From contig NZ_NFSC01000023.1 of assembly GCF_002157505.1 (NCBI RefSeq), forward strand, positions 1 through 64,000: DNA of 64,000 nucleotides. Reading direction: 5' to 3'. The notes under the pieces were generated by a model. It was not told where the DNA came from. It worked only from the letters and a program-made list of their open reading frames with translations, and did not search any database. How positions within the stretch are numbered: position 1 is the stretch's first letter; each line of letters starts with the position of its first letter. Position numbers and translations under genes: made by a program. Of this stretch, positions 17,171 to 25,316 are shown one piece after another. The stretch is from Arthrobacter agilis. Lineage in GTDB: Bacteria > Actinomycetota > Actinomycetes > Actinomycetales > Micrococcaceae.

Positions 17171-18241
17171 TCAGGAGATGTCGAGTGCCGCGCGGCGCTG
17201 CGGCGGGGGACCCACCACGGTCAGGTCCATCTCGGCCTGGGCGCGACCGAAGCCTTCCATGTCCATGTAGGGCTGCCCGCCCTCCGTGTACATGTAGTCC
17301 TCGGTCGGCTTGTTGAAGTACTCGAAGAAGCCGTTGAAGACCGACGGCGTCAGGAAGCCCATCATCTGCGTGTTGTGCGCATCGAAGGCGAACGAGTGGA
17401 TGGTGCCGGCCGGGGCGTGGACGAAATCACCCTTGGTCAGCAGCATCTCCCGCCCGTTGGCGTAGAGCCACATCCGGCCCTCCGTGCACAGGAAGTTCTC
17501 CGTGTGCTCGGAGTGGAAGTGCAGCGGGATGTAGGGCGACTTGGCGCCCTTGGCGTGGACGGCGAAGTAGTTGGAGCCGGTGTTGGCGGGCCGGGACAGG
17601 TAGGTGAACATGGTCTGGTAGCTGACCAGGCGCTCGCCTTCACCGGCACTGAGGAAGTAGGGGCTCTGCGCGGGAGGCAGGCCGGCGTCGTGCCGGAAGG
17701 ACGGGGCTACGCGCTCGACGTCGGGGAACGTGATGCCGAACTCGGCGCCCACCGCGGCCTGCTCCTCGAGGCCGGCTTTGCGGCCGGCGCGGACGGGCGG
17801 AACGTGGGAGTCGATGGGGGTGCCGACACGCTCGTAGAAGGCCTCCGCGCCACCGGGTGTCATCCAGTTCAGGAAGCGTGTGTAGTGGCTGGCCATGCGG
17901 TAGGCATGCGGAGTGTTGGGCGGGATGACGACCGAGTCGCCCGGCGTGAGGATCCGGCTCTCACCGGGTAGCCAGACGTGCAGGATGCCGTCGAAGACGT
18001 AGAGGGTCTTGTGCTCTACCGTGTGGGTGACGAACGGAGACTCGGCTCCCATTCCCCCGGAGATGTAGGCAGCACTGAAGATTCCCCCGGTGTCGGCGGC
18101 GCGCGCGATGACCGTGACCAGCTGGCCGTTGAGTTCGTAGCGGGCACCCTCGCCCGAGGCCATGTAATAGGGAACCGCCTCGCCGGGCAGCACATTGGCA
18201 AGCGGGAGCTGCGTATTCATTTCCTCAACGCTGAGGGACAT
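17171..18241 (-). CDS. Quercetin 2,3-dioxygenase-type bicupin (flavonol dioxygenase)
   Basis: A 356-residue two-cupin protein resembling Bacillus QdoI along its whole length, including YYMASGEGARY and YFLSAGEGERL at the start of each cupin. The family opens the flavonol C ring with O2, releasing CO and a depside. The C-terminal cupin has all four usual metal ligands: His241, His243, Glu248, His282. In the N-terminal cupin only His73 and His112 remain at ligand positions; the expected first histidine is Val71 and the glutamate is Lys78. AAGGAA precedes the ATG. It lies 139 bp downstream of pcaJ on the same strand, so it can be read as the tail of the pobA-pca operon or from its own promoter. 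Confidence 0.85.
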   Translation of the reverse strand: MSLSVEEMNTQLPLANVLPGEAVPYYMASGEGARYELNGQLVTVIARAADTGGIFSAAYISGGMGAESPFVTHTVEHKTLYVFDGILHVWLPGESRILTPGDSVVIPPNTPHAYRMASHYTRFLNWMTPGGAEAFYERVGTPIDSHVPPVRAGRKAGLEEQAAVGAEFGITFPDVERVAPSFRHDAGLPPAQSPYFLSAGEGERLVSYQTMFTYLSRPANTGSNYFAVHAKGAKSPYIPLHFHSEHTENFLCTEGRMWLYANGREMLLTKGDFVHAPAGTIHSFAFDAHNTQMMGFLTPSVFNGFFEYFNKPTEDYMYTEGGQPYMDMEGFGRAQAEMDLTVVGPPPQRRAALDIS

Positions 18242-18324
18242 GGTTTCCTTCTTTCCAGTCGGCCGGCCCGTGCCGGGCATGACCTACATTCTGGCTGACC
18301 CGGCTCTCCCGCCACGAGGGAGGA

Positions 18325-18339
18325 TTTCAATAGCCGGAA
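18325..18339 (-). promoter_or_regulatory. Weak operator-like site 4 upstream of the quercetinase
   Basis: Read on the minus strand, TTCCGGCTATTGAAA matches 12 of 15 positions of the core consensus TTCCRTYCARTGRAA from sites 1-3. It lies 84-98 bp before the quercetinase start, a distance similar to the other sites. It is degenerate in the centre, so it could be chance. Confidence 0.35.
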
Positions 18340-18380
18340 CTAAATCTGTACCGCTCCGGTCGCGGCATCGTCCTGTCGAC

Positions 18381-19094
18381 TCAGGGTCCGACGGCAGCCG
18401 TGAGGGGGACGGGCACGAGGTCCTGGAGTTCCTCGAGGGTGCAGCCGAAGGTCTCGCGCACCGTGACGCCCTGGGGTCCGGTGAAGAACACTGCTTTGTC
18501 GGTGTAGACCCGGGTCACGCAGCCCACCCCGGTGAGGGGGTAGGTGCAGGTTTCGACGATCTTCGAGGCGCCTTCCCTGGTCAGGAGGGTCATCATGACG
18601 AAGACGTCCCTGGCGCCGGTGGCCAGGTCCATGGCGCCGCCGACGGCGGGGATGGCTCCGGGTGCCCCGGTGTGCCAGTTCGCGAGGTCGCCGGTGGCGG
18701 AGACCTGGAAGGCGCCCAGGACGCAGATGTCCAGGTGTCCTCCGCGCATCATGGCGAAGGAGTCGGCGTGGTGGAAGTAGGACGCGCCAGGGAGTTCGGT
18801 GACGGGGATCTTTCCGGCGTTGATGAGGTCGCCGTCGATGTCCTCCCCGTGGGCTTCGGGTCCCATGCCGAGCATCCCGTTCTCGGTATGGAGGGTGATG
18901 TCCTGTTCCTCGGTGAGGTAGTTGGAGACCAGCGTGGGCTGACCGATGCCGAGGTTCACGAAGGAGCCGGGGGCGATGTCCGCCGCGACCAGGCGTGCCA
19001 GGTCGTTCCGGCCGAGCGGGGCATCGGCGGTCTTGATGTCGGGCCTCTTGATGTCGGAGGTCGTGAGGGACTTTTCGTTGGACTGGAAGCTCAT
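18381..19094 (-). CDS. pcaJ: 3-oxoadipate CoA-transferase subunit B
   Basis: A 237-residue beta subunit of the CoA-transferase that moves CoA from succinyl-CoA to 3-oxoadipate. Family I CoA-transferase motifs are present: GIGQPTLVSNYL, then the catalytic glutamate in HTENGMLGMGP and the glycine-rich GGAMDLATGA. The ATG lies 1 bp after the pcaI stop. It is the penultimate step of the protocatechuate branch, just before thiolysis by PcaF. Context rather than sequence alone separates it from acetoacetate CoA-transferase. Confidence 0.93.
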   Translation of the reverse strand: MSFQSNEKSLTTSDIKRPDIKTADAPLGRNDLARLVAADIAPGSFVNLGIGQPTLVSNYLTEEQDITLHTENGMLGMGPEAHGEDIDGDLINAGKIPVTELPGASYFHHADSFAMMRGGHLDICVLGAFQVSATGDLANWHTGAPGAIPAVGGAMDLATGARDVFVMMTLLTREGASKIVETCTYPLTGVGCVTRVYTDKAVFFTGPQGVTVRETFGCTLEELQDLVPVPLTAAVGP

Positions 19095-19095
19095 G

Positions 19096-19806
19096 TCAGG
19101 CTACCTTTTCCGCTGTACCCGCGGTGGTGCCGGCACTGTCTGTCCGGCCGGTGACGCGGACGATGCTGTTGACGTAGATTCCGGGGGTCACGACGGTCTC
19201 CGGGTCCAGTGCCCCCGTGGGCACGATGTCGGATACCTGGACGATGGTGTGCCGTGCGGCGGCGGCCATGATCGGGCCGAAGTTGCGGGCGGTCTTGCGG
19301 TAGACGAGGTTGCCTTTCCGGTCTGCGGTGAGGGCCTTGATCAGGGCGACGTCGGCGGAGAGGGGCGTCTCGAACACGTGGCCGCGTCCGTCGATGATGC
19401 GGGTCTCCTTGCCGTCGGCCAGCATGGTGCCGTACCCGGTGGGTGTGAAGAACCCGCCGAGGCCGGCCCCGGCGGCGCGGATGCGTTCCGCGAGGTTGCC
19501 CTGCGGCACCAGTTCGAGTTCGATCTCGCCGGCCGTGTATTTCGCGTCGAAGTGCCAGGAGTCGGACTGCCGCGGGAAGGAGCAGATCATCTTCCTCACC
19601 CGGCCTTCCCTGATGAGCAGGGCCAGGCCCTGATCGCCCTGGCCCGCGTTGTTGTTCACCACGGTGAGGTCCGTGGCGCCGCAGTCCAGCAGCGCGTCGA
19701 TCAGCTCGAAGGGCTGCCCGGCGTTGCCGAACCCGCCGATCATCACGGTGGAGCCGTCCTTGATCCCGGCCACGGCGGTCTCGACGGTGTCGACGAAGTC
19801 CAGCAT
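19096..19806 (-). CDS. pcaI: 3-oxoadipate CoA-transferase subunit A
   Basis: A 236-residue alpha subunit, with MIGGFGNAGQP and NNNAGQGDQGLALLI near the N terminus and TPTGYGTMLADGKE in the middle, all typical of SCOT-type A subunits. It pairs with the adjacent pcaJ product to activate 3-oxoadipate with CoA. It starts 3 bp after the pcaF stop codon, inside the pca operon. Confidence 0.93.
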   Translation of the reverse strand: MLDFVDTVETAVAGIKDGSTVMIGGFGNAGQPFELIDALLDCGATDLTVVNNNAGQGDQGLALLIREGRVRKMICSFPRQSDSWHFDAKYTAGEIELELVPQGNLAERIRAAGAGLGGFFTPTGYGTMLADGKETRIIDGRGHVFETPLSADVALIKALTADRKGNLVYRKTARNFGPIMAAAARHTIVQVSDIVPTGALDPETVVTPGIYVNSIVRVTGRTDSAGTTAGTAEKVA

Positions 19807-19809
19807 CGC

Positions 19810-21045
19810 CTAGGCCTTCCCTGTGCTGGTGCTGGTGCTGGTGGACGTGACGTTCTCGAGGACCACGGCGAGGCCCTGGCCTACGCCGATGCAGATGGCC
19901 GCGACGCCCCAGCGTTCTCCCGACGCCTCCAGGCTGCGGGCGAGCGTGCCGAGGATCCGGGTGCCGGAGGCGCCGAGGGGATGGCCCATGGCGATCGCGC
20001 CGCCGTGGCGGTTGACGATGGCCGGGTCGATGCCCCACGCGTCGATGCAGGCCAGGGCTTGCGCGGCGAATGCCTCGTTGAGTTCGACGGCGCCCACCTG
20101 GTCCCAGCCGATGCCCGCTCTCGCGAGGGCCTTGTTCGCCGCTTCCACGGGGGCGTAGCCGAAGTACTGGGGGTCGTTGCCGTGAGCGCCGCGCCCGGCG
20201 ATGCGCGCCAGCGGCTCCAGCCCGAGCAACCCGGCGGCCCTCTCGCTGCCGATCCAGGCGGCGGAGGCGCCGTCGGACAGGGGGGACGCGTTGCCGGCGG
20301 TGACCGTTCCGCCCACTTCGGCGCCCTCGGGGTCGTTGCGGAAGACGGTCTTCAGGGCGGCCAGCTTCTCGGCGGTGGAACCGGGGCGGATGCCTTCATC
20401 CCGGACCAGGTCCGTGCCCGGGACGGGTGCCACGAGGACGTCGTAGAAGCCCTCGTCCCACGCCGCGGCGGAGAGGTTGTGGGAGTTCGCGGCGAAGTCG
20501 TCCTGTGCCTGGCGGCTCACGGCGTACTTCTCCCGGAGCCGTTCGGTGGCCTCGCCCAGGGAGATGGTCCATTCCTTGGGCATCGCCTCGTTGACCAGGC
20601 GCCAGCCCAGTGTGGTGGACGCGAGCGTCATGTCACCGGCGGGGTAGGGCTTGGTGGTCTTGGGCAGCACCCATGGGGCCCGGCTCATCGACTCGGCGCC
20701 GCCGACGAGCATCAGGTCGGCGTCGCCGGCGTTGATCTGCCGGGAGGCGATGATCGCCGCATCCAGTGAGGACCCGCACAGGCGGTTCACAGTGGTCCCG
20801 GGGATGGACACCGGCAGGCCGGCCAGGAGGGTGCCCATCCGGGCAATGTTGCGGTTCTCCTCGCCGGCGCCGTTCGCATTGCCGAACACCACTTCGTCGA
20901 TCCGTTCGACATCGAGCCCGGGGGCCCGCTTCACGGACTCTTTGATGACGTGCGCGGCGAGGTCGTCCGGGCGGACCCCGGCGAGGCCGCCACCGTACTT
21001 GCCGAAAGGAGTGCGCACCGCGTCGTACACGAAAGCCTGGTTCAT
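19810..21045 (-). CDS. pcaF: 3-oxoadipyl-CoA thiolase
   Basis: A 411-residue thiolase that splits 3-oxoadipyl-CoA into acetyl-CoA and succinyl-CoA, the last step of the pathway. The acyl-accepting cysteine is in NRLCGSS, the histidine in NRHGGAIAMGHPLGASG and the second cysteine in CIGVGQG. The ATG overlaps the pcaC stop (ATGA). The last residues include a (Thr-Ser)n run encoded by a short CTGGTG-type repeat near 19826-19845, a low-complexity tail beyond the normal thiolase end. Context (pcaIJ, pcaC) supports the specific name over a generic acetyl-CoA acetyltransferase. Confidence 0.93.
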   Translation of the reverse strand: MNQAFVYDAVRTPFGKYGGGLAGVRPDDLAAHVIKESVKRAPGLDVERIDEVVFGNANGAGEENRNIARMGTLLAGLPVSIPGTTVNRLCGSSLDAAIIASRQINAGDADLMLVGGAESMSRAPWVLPKTTKPYPAGDMTLASTTLGWRLVNEAMPKEWTISLGEATERLREKYAVSRQAQDDFAANSHNLSAAAWDEGFYDVLVAPVPGTDLVRDEGIRPGSTAEKLAALKTVFRNDPEGAEVGGTVTAGNASPLSDGASAAWIGSERAAGLLGLEPLARIAGRGAHGNDPQYFGYAPVEAANKALARAGIGWDQVGAVELNEAFAAQALACIDAWGIDPAIVNRHGGAIAMGHPLGASGTRILGTLARSLEASGERWGVAAICIGVGQGLAVVLENVTSTSTSTSTGKA

Positions 21046-21494
21046 GATCTGTTGTCCGTCTCTTCGATATCCATGTCCCGGAAGACCTGTTGCGCGGTCC
21101 TGAAGGCCGTGTTCGCGGAGGGGACGCCGCAGTAGATGGCGGTCTGCAGCAGGATTTCCTTGATCTCGTCCCGGCTCAGGCCATTGGTGACAGCGGCCCG
21201 GATGTGCATGGCCAGCTCGTCCCAGTGGCCGTGCGCCACCATGGCGGTGATGGTCACCGCGGAGCGCATCTGCCGGGACAAGCCGGGCCGGGTCCAGATC
21301 CCACCCCACGCGATCCGTGTGATCATGTCCTGGAAGTCCTCGGTGAAGGCGTCCTTGGCGGCATTGGCACGGTCCACATGCGCGTCGCCCAGGACTTCCC
21401 GCCGGACCGCCATGCCGCCGTCGTAGATGTCCTGGCTGGTGGCATCGGGCTGGACCACTCCGTTGCCGGAAGTGCCTCCGGTCGTGCTGCTCAT
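21042..21494 (-). CDS. pcaC: 4-carboxymuconolactone decarboxylase
   Basis: A 150-residue AhpD-like fold enzyme that decarboxylates gamma-carboxymuconolactone to the 3-oxoadipate enol-lactone. It has the family segment RSAVTITAMVAHGHWDELAMH and ends with IKEILLQTAIYCGVPSANTA. In some actinobacteria pcaC and pcaD are fused (pcaL); here they are separate genes sharing a 4-bp overlap. An N-terminal ~20-residue Gly/Ser/Thr-rich leader precedes the fold. Confidence 0.93.
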   Translation of the reverse strand: MSSTTGGTSGNGVVQPDATSQDIYDGGMAVRREVLGDAHVDRANAAKDAFTEDFQDMITRIAWGGIWTRPGLSRQMRSAVTITAMVAHGHWDELAMHIRAAVTNGLSRDEIKEILLQTAIYCGVPSANTAFRTAQQVFRDMDIEETDNRS

Positions 21495-22345
21495 GCGCCT
21501 GCTTCCTTCGATCCCTGCCGTGATCCCTGCCGTGATTCCACCCAGGAGATGAGGCTCCGCATCAGTTCTGCGACGTGCGCGGGCGCTTCGGCGGGAGCAA
21601 GATGCGCCACTCCCTCCAGCGTGACGGCAGTGGCGGTGCCCCCGCCGGCGGTGATTCCCGTGGCGATCTCGCCGGCCAGCGACGGTGGTGCCACACCATC
21701 CAGGGCGCCGGCGATCACCTGCGTGGGGACGCGGATGCCGCCCAGTTCTCCGCGGACGTCGAAGGCGGCCAGAGCCTCGCAGCAGAAGGCGTAGCTGAAG
21801 CGGTCGGCGTCCCGCAGGACGTGCAGGAGGCGGCTGCCGAGCTCCGGTTCGCGGTCCAGGAAACCCGGGGCGAACCAGCGCTGCGCCGAGCCCTGGATCA
21901 GCACCGGCGTGCCCTGGGCACGCACGGTCTCGGCACGTTCCAGCCAGCCTTCGGCGGTTCCGATCCGAGCCCCGCTGCACTGGACCGACAGGCTCCTGAG
22001 CCTGTCGCCGTGCTGGACCCCGAGTTGCAGGCCGGTGGCCCCGCCCAGGGAGACCCCGGCGTAGTGGAAGGACCGGCCGGGGACGATGGAGTCCACGAGG
22101 TGTACCACGGCATCGGCCAGGGCGGCGACGTCGAACCCCTCCGCCGCGACCGGTGAGACCCCGTGCCCGGGCAGGTCCCACGCAACCACGTCGTAATCGG
22201 CGCCCAGCAGGGACGCGGCCCGCTCCCACAGGAGGGAGGAGGTGCCGAGGGACGGCCCCACCACCAGCAGGGGGTGGTCGCCCAAGGGTCGCTGGGGCGA
22301 CAGCAGGACGGCTTTCACGGCAGGTTCAGCCACGGCGGGCTCCAT
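21491..22345 (-). CDS. pcaD: 3-oxoadipate enol-lactonase
   Basis: A 284-residue alpha/beta hydrolase that opens the enol-lactone to 3-oxoadipate. It has GPSLGTSSLLWE as oxyanion region, AGVSLGGATGLQLG at the nucleophile, an aspartate in GALDGVAPP and a histidine in EGVAHLAPAEAP. Its start overlaps the 3' end of pcaB by 20 bp. The C terminus carries a small repeated ESRQGSRQGS segment. Confidence 0.92.
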   Translation of the reverse strand: MEPAVAEPAVKAVLLSPQRPLGDHPLLVVGPSLGTSSLLWERAASLLGADYDVVAWDLPGHGVSPVAAEGFDVAALADAVVHLVDSIVPGRSFHYAGVSLGGATGLQLGVQHGDRLRSLSVQCSGARIGTAEGWLERAETVRAQGTPVLIQGSAQRWFAPGFLDREPELGSRLLHVLRDADRFSYAFCCEALAAFDVRGELGGIRVPTQVIAGALDGVAPPSLAGEIATGITAGGGTATAVTLEGVAHLAPAEAPAHVAELMRSLISWVESRQGSRQGSKEAGA

Positions 22346-23831
22346 TCGCGTCGGTAGCTGGGAAGGGGACGGGAGCCGGGGAGGCGAAGTCGGGGAATGC
22401 CGCCAGGATGCGCCGGGAGATCTCTGCAGCCTGGCCCAGGTAGCCTGCAGGGTCCAGGAGATCCTCCAGCTGGAGGTCGGTCAGCAGGTCGGCCGGTACC
22501 GCAGCCCGGAGGAACGTGCGGTAGGCGGCGCCCTGCTCCGCCGGGGGTGACTGCAGCGTCCGGTCCACCACGGCCTGGAGCTGCTGCCTGCCGCTGCGGC
22601 CGTCCTTCTCCTCGAGCAGGGGTGCCACCGCCGCGTGGACGCCTTCGGCCAGCAGCAGCGGACCAGCGAGGTCCAGGTTGCGGCGCATGGCGTCGGGGAA
22701 GACCTGCAGGCCTTCCGTGAGTTCCCGGACGTGGCGGGCGGCGCCGAGGGCCAGGGCCAGGAGCTGCCGGAGTGCGGGCCACTCGGTATGCCACGCGCCA
22801 TCGGGGCGTTCGTCGTTGAAGGTGGCGGCCGCCAGGTGCAGCTGGGCGGCCAGGTTCGGCGCCTGCAGGGCGGCGCTGCGGACCAGCACCGACAGGACGG
22901 GGTTCTGCTTCTGCGGCATCGCCGAGGAGACGCCACGGCCGGCGGCGCGTGGTTCGGCCAGCTCCGCGACCTCGGGCCTGCTGAGGAACAGGACATCCGC
23001 CGCGACCTTGCCCAGGGCATCCAGCACTGCTGCCAGGGCGTCACCCAGCGACGTGACCGCCAGGCGGTTCGTGTGCCACGGCGCCGGGGCGGCGGCGAGG
23101 CCCAGCTGCCGGGCCAGGGCGTCGGCCAGGCTGAACGGCGTGGCGGACGAGCCGGCGGTGAGGGCGCTTCCGGCGGCCAATGTTCCTGCGGCACCGCCGA
23201 ACTGGACCGGGAGCTCCAGGCTCTCCAGCTGGCGGCCCGCGGCGGCGACGCCGTGGAACCACTGCGCTGCGCGGAGCCCGAAGGTATAGGGCAGCGAGTG
23301 CTGCGTCAGGCTCCTAGCCACGCACAGCGTCTCTCCGTGCTGTTTGGCGAGGACCGCCAGCGCCGCCGTCGTGCCCTCCAGGTCTCCGAGCAGTGCGTCC
23401 ACGGTGGTGCGGGCCAGCAGCATCAGCGCCGTGTCCAGCACGTCCTGGCTGGTCAGCGAGGCGTGGACCGCCTGTCCGGCGCCGATGTTCGCGGTGTCCA
23501 GCGCTGCCACCTGTGTCCGCAGGTCCGCCACGAGGGGGATCACCGGGTTGCCGCCGTCCTGGGCGCGGATCGCGATGCCGGAGGCGTCATACCGGTCCGG
23601 CTCGGCTGCAGCAGCCACGACGGCGGCGGATCCAGTGGGCGCGAGGCCGGCCTCCTCCAGCACTACGGCCCAGCCCGACTCGACGGCGAGGAGAGCCGCG
23701 AGCACGGCAGTGTCCCCCGTCAGCAGCGCCACCCGGGGCGACGCGGAGACCGGACGCAGCAGGCCGACGTCGGCCCCCTGGCCGGAAGGGGCCGTCGGCA
23801 GGGCGGCGGTGTGCAAGGGGGTATCCGTCAC
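22326..23831 (-). CDS. pcaB: 3-carboxy-cis,cis-muconate cycloisomerase
   Basis: A 501-residue member of the fumarase/argininosuccinate lyase superfamily that lactonises 3-carboxymuconate. The superfamily signature SSAMPQKQNP is present at about residues 300-310, and LTSQDVLDTA earlier. The GTG at 23831 is chosen because it overlaps the pcaG stop (GTGA), the same coupling used elsewhere in this operon. It follows protocatechuate 3,4-dioxygenase in both gene order and reaction order. Confidence 0.93.
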   Translation of the reverse strand: MTDTPLHTAALPTAPSGQGADVGLLRPVSASPRVALLTGDTAVLAALLAVESGWAVVLEEAGLAPTGSAAVVAAAAEPDRYDASGIAIRAQDGGNPVIPLVADLRTQVAALDTANIGAGQAVHASLTSQDVLDTALMLLARTTVDALLGDLEGTTAALAVLAKQHGETLCVARSLTQHSLPYTFGLRAAQWFHGVAAAGRQLESLELPVQFGGAAGTLAAGSALTAGSSATPFSLADALARQLGLAAAPAPWHTNRLAVTSLGDALAAVLDALGKVAADVLFLSRPEVAELAEPRAAGRGVSSAMPQKQNPVLSVLVRSAALQAPNLAAQLHLAAATFNDERPDGAWHTEWPALRQLLALALGAARHVRELTEGLQVFPDAMRRNLDLAGPLLLAEGVHAAVAPLLEEKDGRSGRQQLQAVVDRTLQSPPAEQGAAYRTFLRAAVPADLLTDLQLEDLLDPAGYLGQAAEISRRILAAFPDFASPAPVPFPATDANGARRG

Positions 23832-24394
23832 TGGAAGTCCAGGAACACTGTTTCGCCCTCGCCCTGGAGGCGGACGTCCCAGGTGAGGCCGCCGTCGGGG
23901 TCCCGCCGGGCGAGAAGGGTCCTGCGCCGCTCGGGCTCGAGCGAAGCCAGCAGCGGGTCCCGGGCGAGTGCCTCCTCGTTCTCCGGGAGGTAGATGCGGG
24001 TGAAGAGGCGGTTGGTCAGGCCGCGGGCGAAGACGACCACCGAGATGAACGGTGCGGCCCCGGGGGAGGTGGGGCCCGGATTGACGGTGGTGAAGGTGAA
24101 CACGCCACTGTAGCCCACGGCGCCGCGGCCCCAGCCCGTAAAGGTGTAGCCGTCGCGGCGCAGCGACCCTGTTCTCTGGACGATCCTGCCGTCGGCGTCC
24201 GGCTGCCAGATCTCCAGGATGGCGTCCGGCACGGTCTCTCCGGCGCCGTCGTACACGGTGCCGGAGAGGCGGATCGAGCCGGCCGAGCCGGGGGCGAGGA
24301 GTTCGTTGTCCTTCTCGAACGGCAGCGCGTACCCGTAGAACGGGCCCACGGTCTGGCCGGGAGTGGGGACGAGCTGGGTGATCGGGTTGCTCAT
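23828..24394 (-). CDS. pcaG: Protocatechuate 3,4-dioxygenase alpha subunit
   Basis: A 188-residue alpha subunit of the intradiol dioxygenase. It has TPGQTVGPFYGYALPF at the N terminus, GTVYDGAGETVPDAILEIWQ in the core and the conserved RIYLPENEEAL. The alpha chain lacks the iron ligands but forms the active site jointly with the beta chain (pcaH), whose gene ends 6 bp upstream. Confidence 0.95.
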   Translation of the reverse strand: MSNPITQLVPTPGQTVGPFYGYALPFEKDNELLAPGSAGSIRLSGTVYDGAGETVPDAILEIWQPDADGRIVQRTGSLRRDGYTFTGWGRGAVGYSGVFTFTTVNPGPTSPGAAPFISVVVFARGLTNRLFTRIYLPENEEALARDPLLASLEPERRRTLLARRDPDGGLTWDVRLQGEGETVFLDFQ

Positions 24395-24400
24395 GTCTGC

Positions 24401-25270
24401 CTATTCGCTGTCGTCGCCTGCGGTACCAAGTGCTTCGTTCTCCGTCCAGGTCCGCTTCGGGCCGGTCAGGACGATGTCCCAGTTGTATCCCAGCGCCCAC
24501 TCGGGTTGGGTCAGGCCGTGGTCGTAGTTCGCCACGAGCCGGTCGCGGGCCTCCTGGTCGACGATGGTCTGGTAGATGGGGTCGAGCGGAAAGAGCTGGT
24601 CACCCGGGAAGTACATCTGGGTGATGATGCGCTGCGTGAATTCGGTGCCGAACAGGGAGAAGTGGATGTGGGCGGGCCGCCAGGCGTTCAGGTGGTTCTT
24701 CCAGGGGTAGGCGCCGGGCTTGATGGTGGTGAACCGGTAGGAGCCGTCGGGGCCCGTGATGCAGCGGCCGATGCCGGTGAAGTTGGGATCCAGCGGTGCC
24801 GGGTGCTGGTCGCGCTTGTGCATGTACCGGCCGGAGGCGTTGGCCTGCCAGATCTCCACCAGCTGGCCGGCCACGGGCCGGCCGTCGCCGTCGAGGACCT
24901 TGCCCGCCACGATGATCCGCTCGCCCTGGGGTTCCCCGTTGTGCTGGATCGTCAGGTCGGATTCCAGCGCGTGCACGTCCTGGTGGCCGAAGGCGGGCGA
25001 GAACAGCTCGATGGTCTCCGGGTCCGCGTGATGGAGGCTCTTGGTGGGGTGCCGCAGGATGCTGCTGCGGTACGGCGGATAGTCCAGCCGTGGCTGGATC
25101 TCGGCCGGAGCGCCGTCCTTTCGGGCTCGCGCGTACGCGTCGGCCAGTCCGTTGATCTCCGCGCTGAGGTCCTGCTGGGTCTCCACGGCTGCGTCCAGGG
25201 GAGCGCGTGCTGCCTGGACCTCGGCAGCGGGTACGAGCTCGTCCGTCGGGGCGTCGGTGTCGCGTGGCAC
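24401..25270 (-). CDS. pcaH: Protocatechuate 3,4-dioxygenase beta subunit
   Basis: A 289-residue catalytic subunit that cleaves protocatechuate between its hydroxyls to 3-carboxymuconate. The four Fe(III) ligands are visible: Tyr149 in GRYMH, Tyr188 in GAYPW, and His201 and His203 in RPAHIHF. About 45 residues precede the usual DYPPYRSS start, a helical extension also seen in relatives. The start is GTG at 25270, with AAAGGAG 6 bp upstream. It is separated from pobA by 46 bp. Confidence 0.95.
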   Translation of the reverse strand: MPRDTDAPTDELVPAAEVQAARAPLDAAVETQQDLSAEINGLADAYARARKDGAPAEIQPRLDYPPYRSSILRHPTKSLHHADPETIELFSPAFGHQDVHALESDLTIQHNGEPQGERIIVAGKVLDGDGRPVAGQLVEIWQANASGRYMHKRDQHPAPLDPNFTGIGRCITGPDGSYRFTTIKPGAYPWKNHLNAWRPAHIHFSLFGTEFTQRIITQMYFPGDQLFPLDPIYQTIVDQEARDRLVANYDHGLTQPEWALGYNWDIVLTGPKRTWTENEALGTAGDDSE

Positions 25271-25316
25271 GGCCGGCTCCTTTCTGAAGGTTCGGGTGGG
25301 GGAGGTGGTACGGGGG

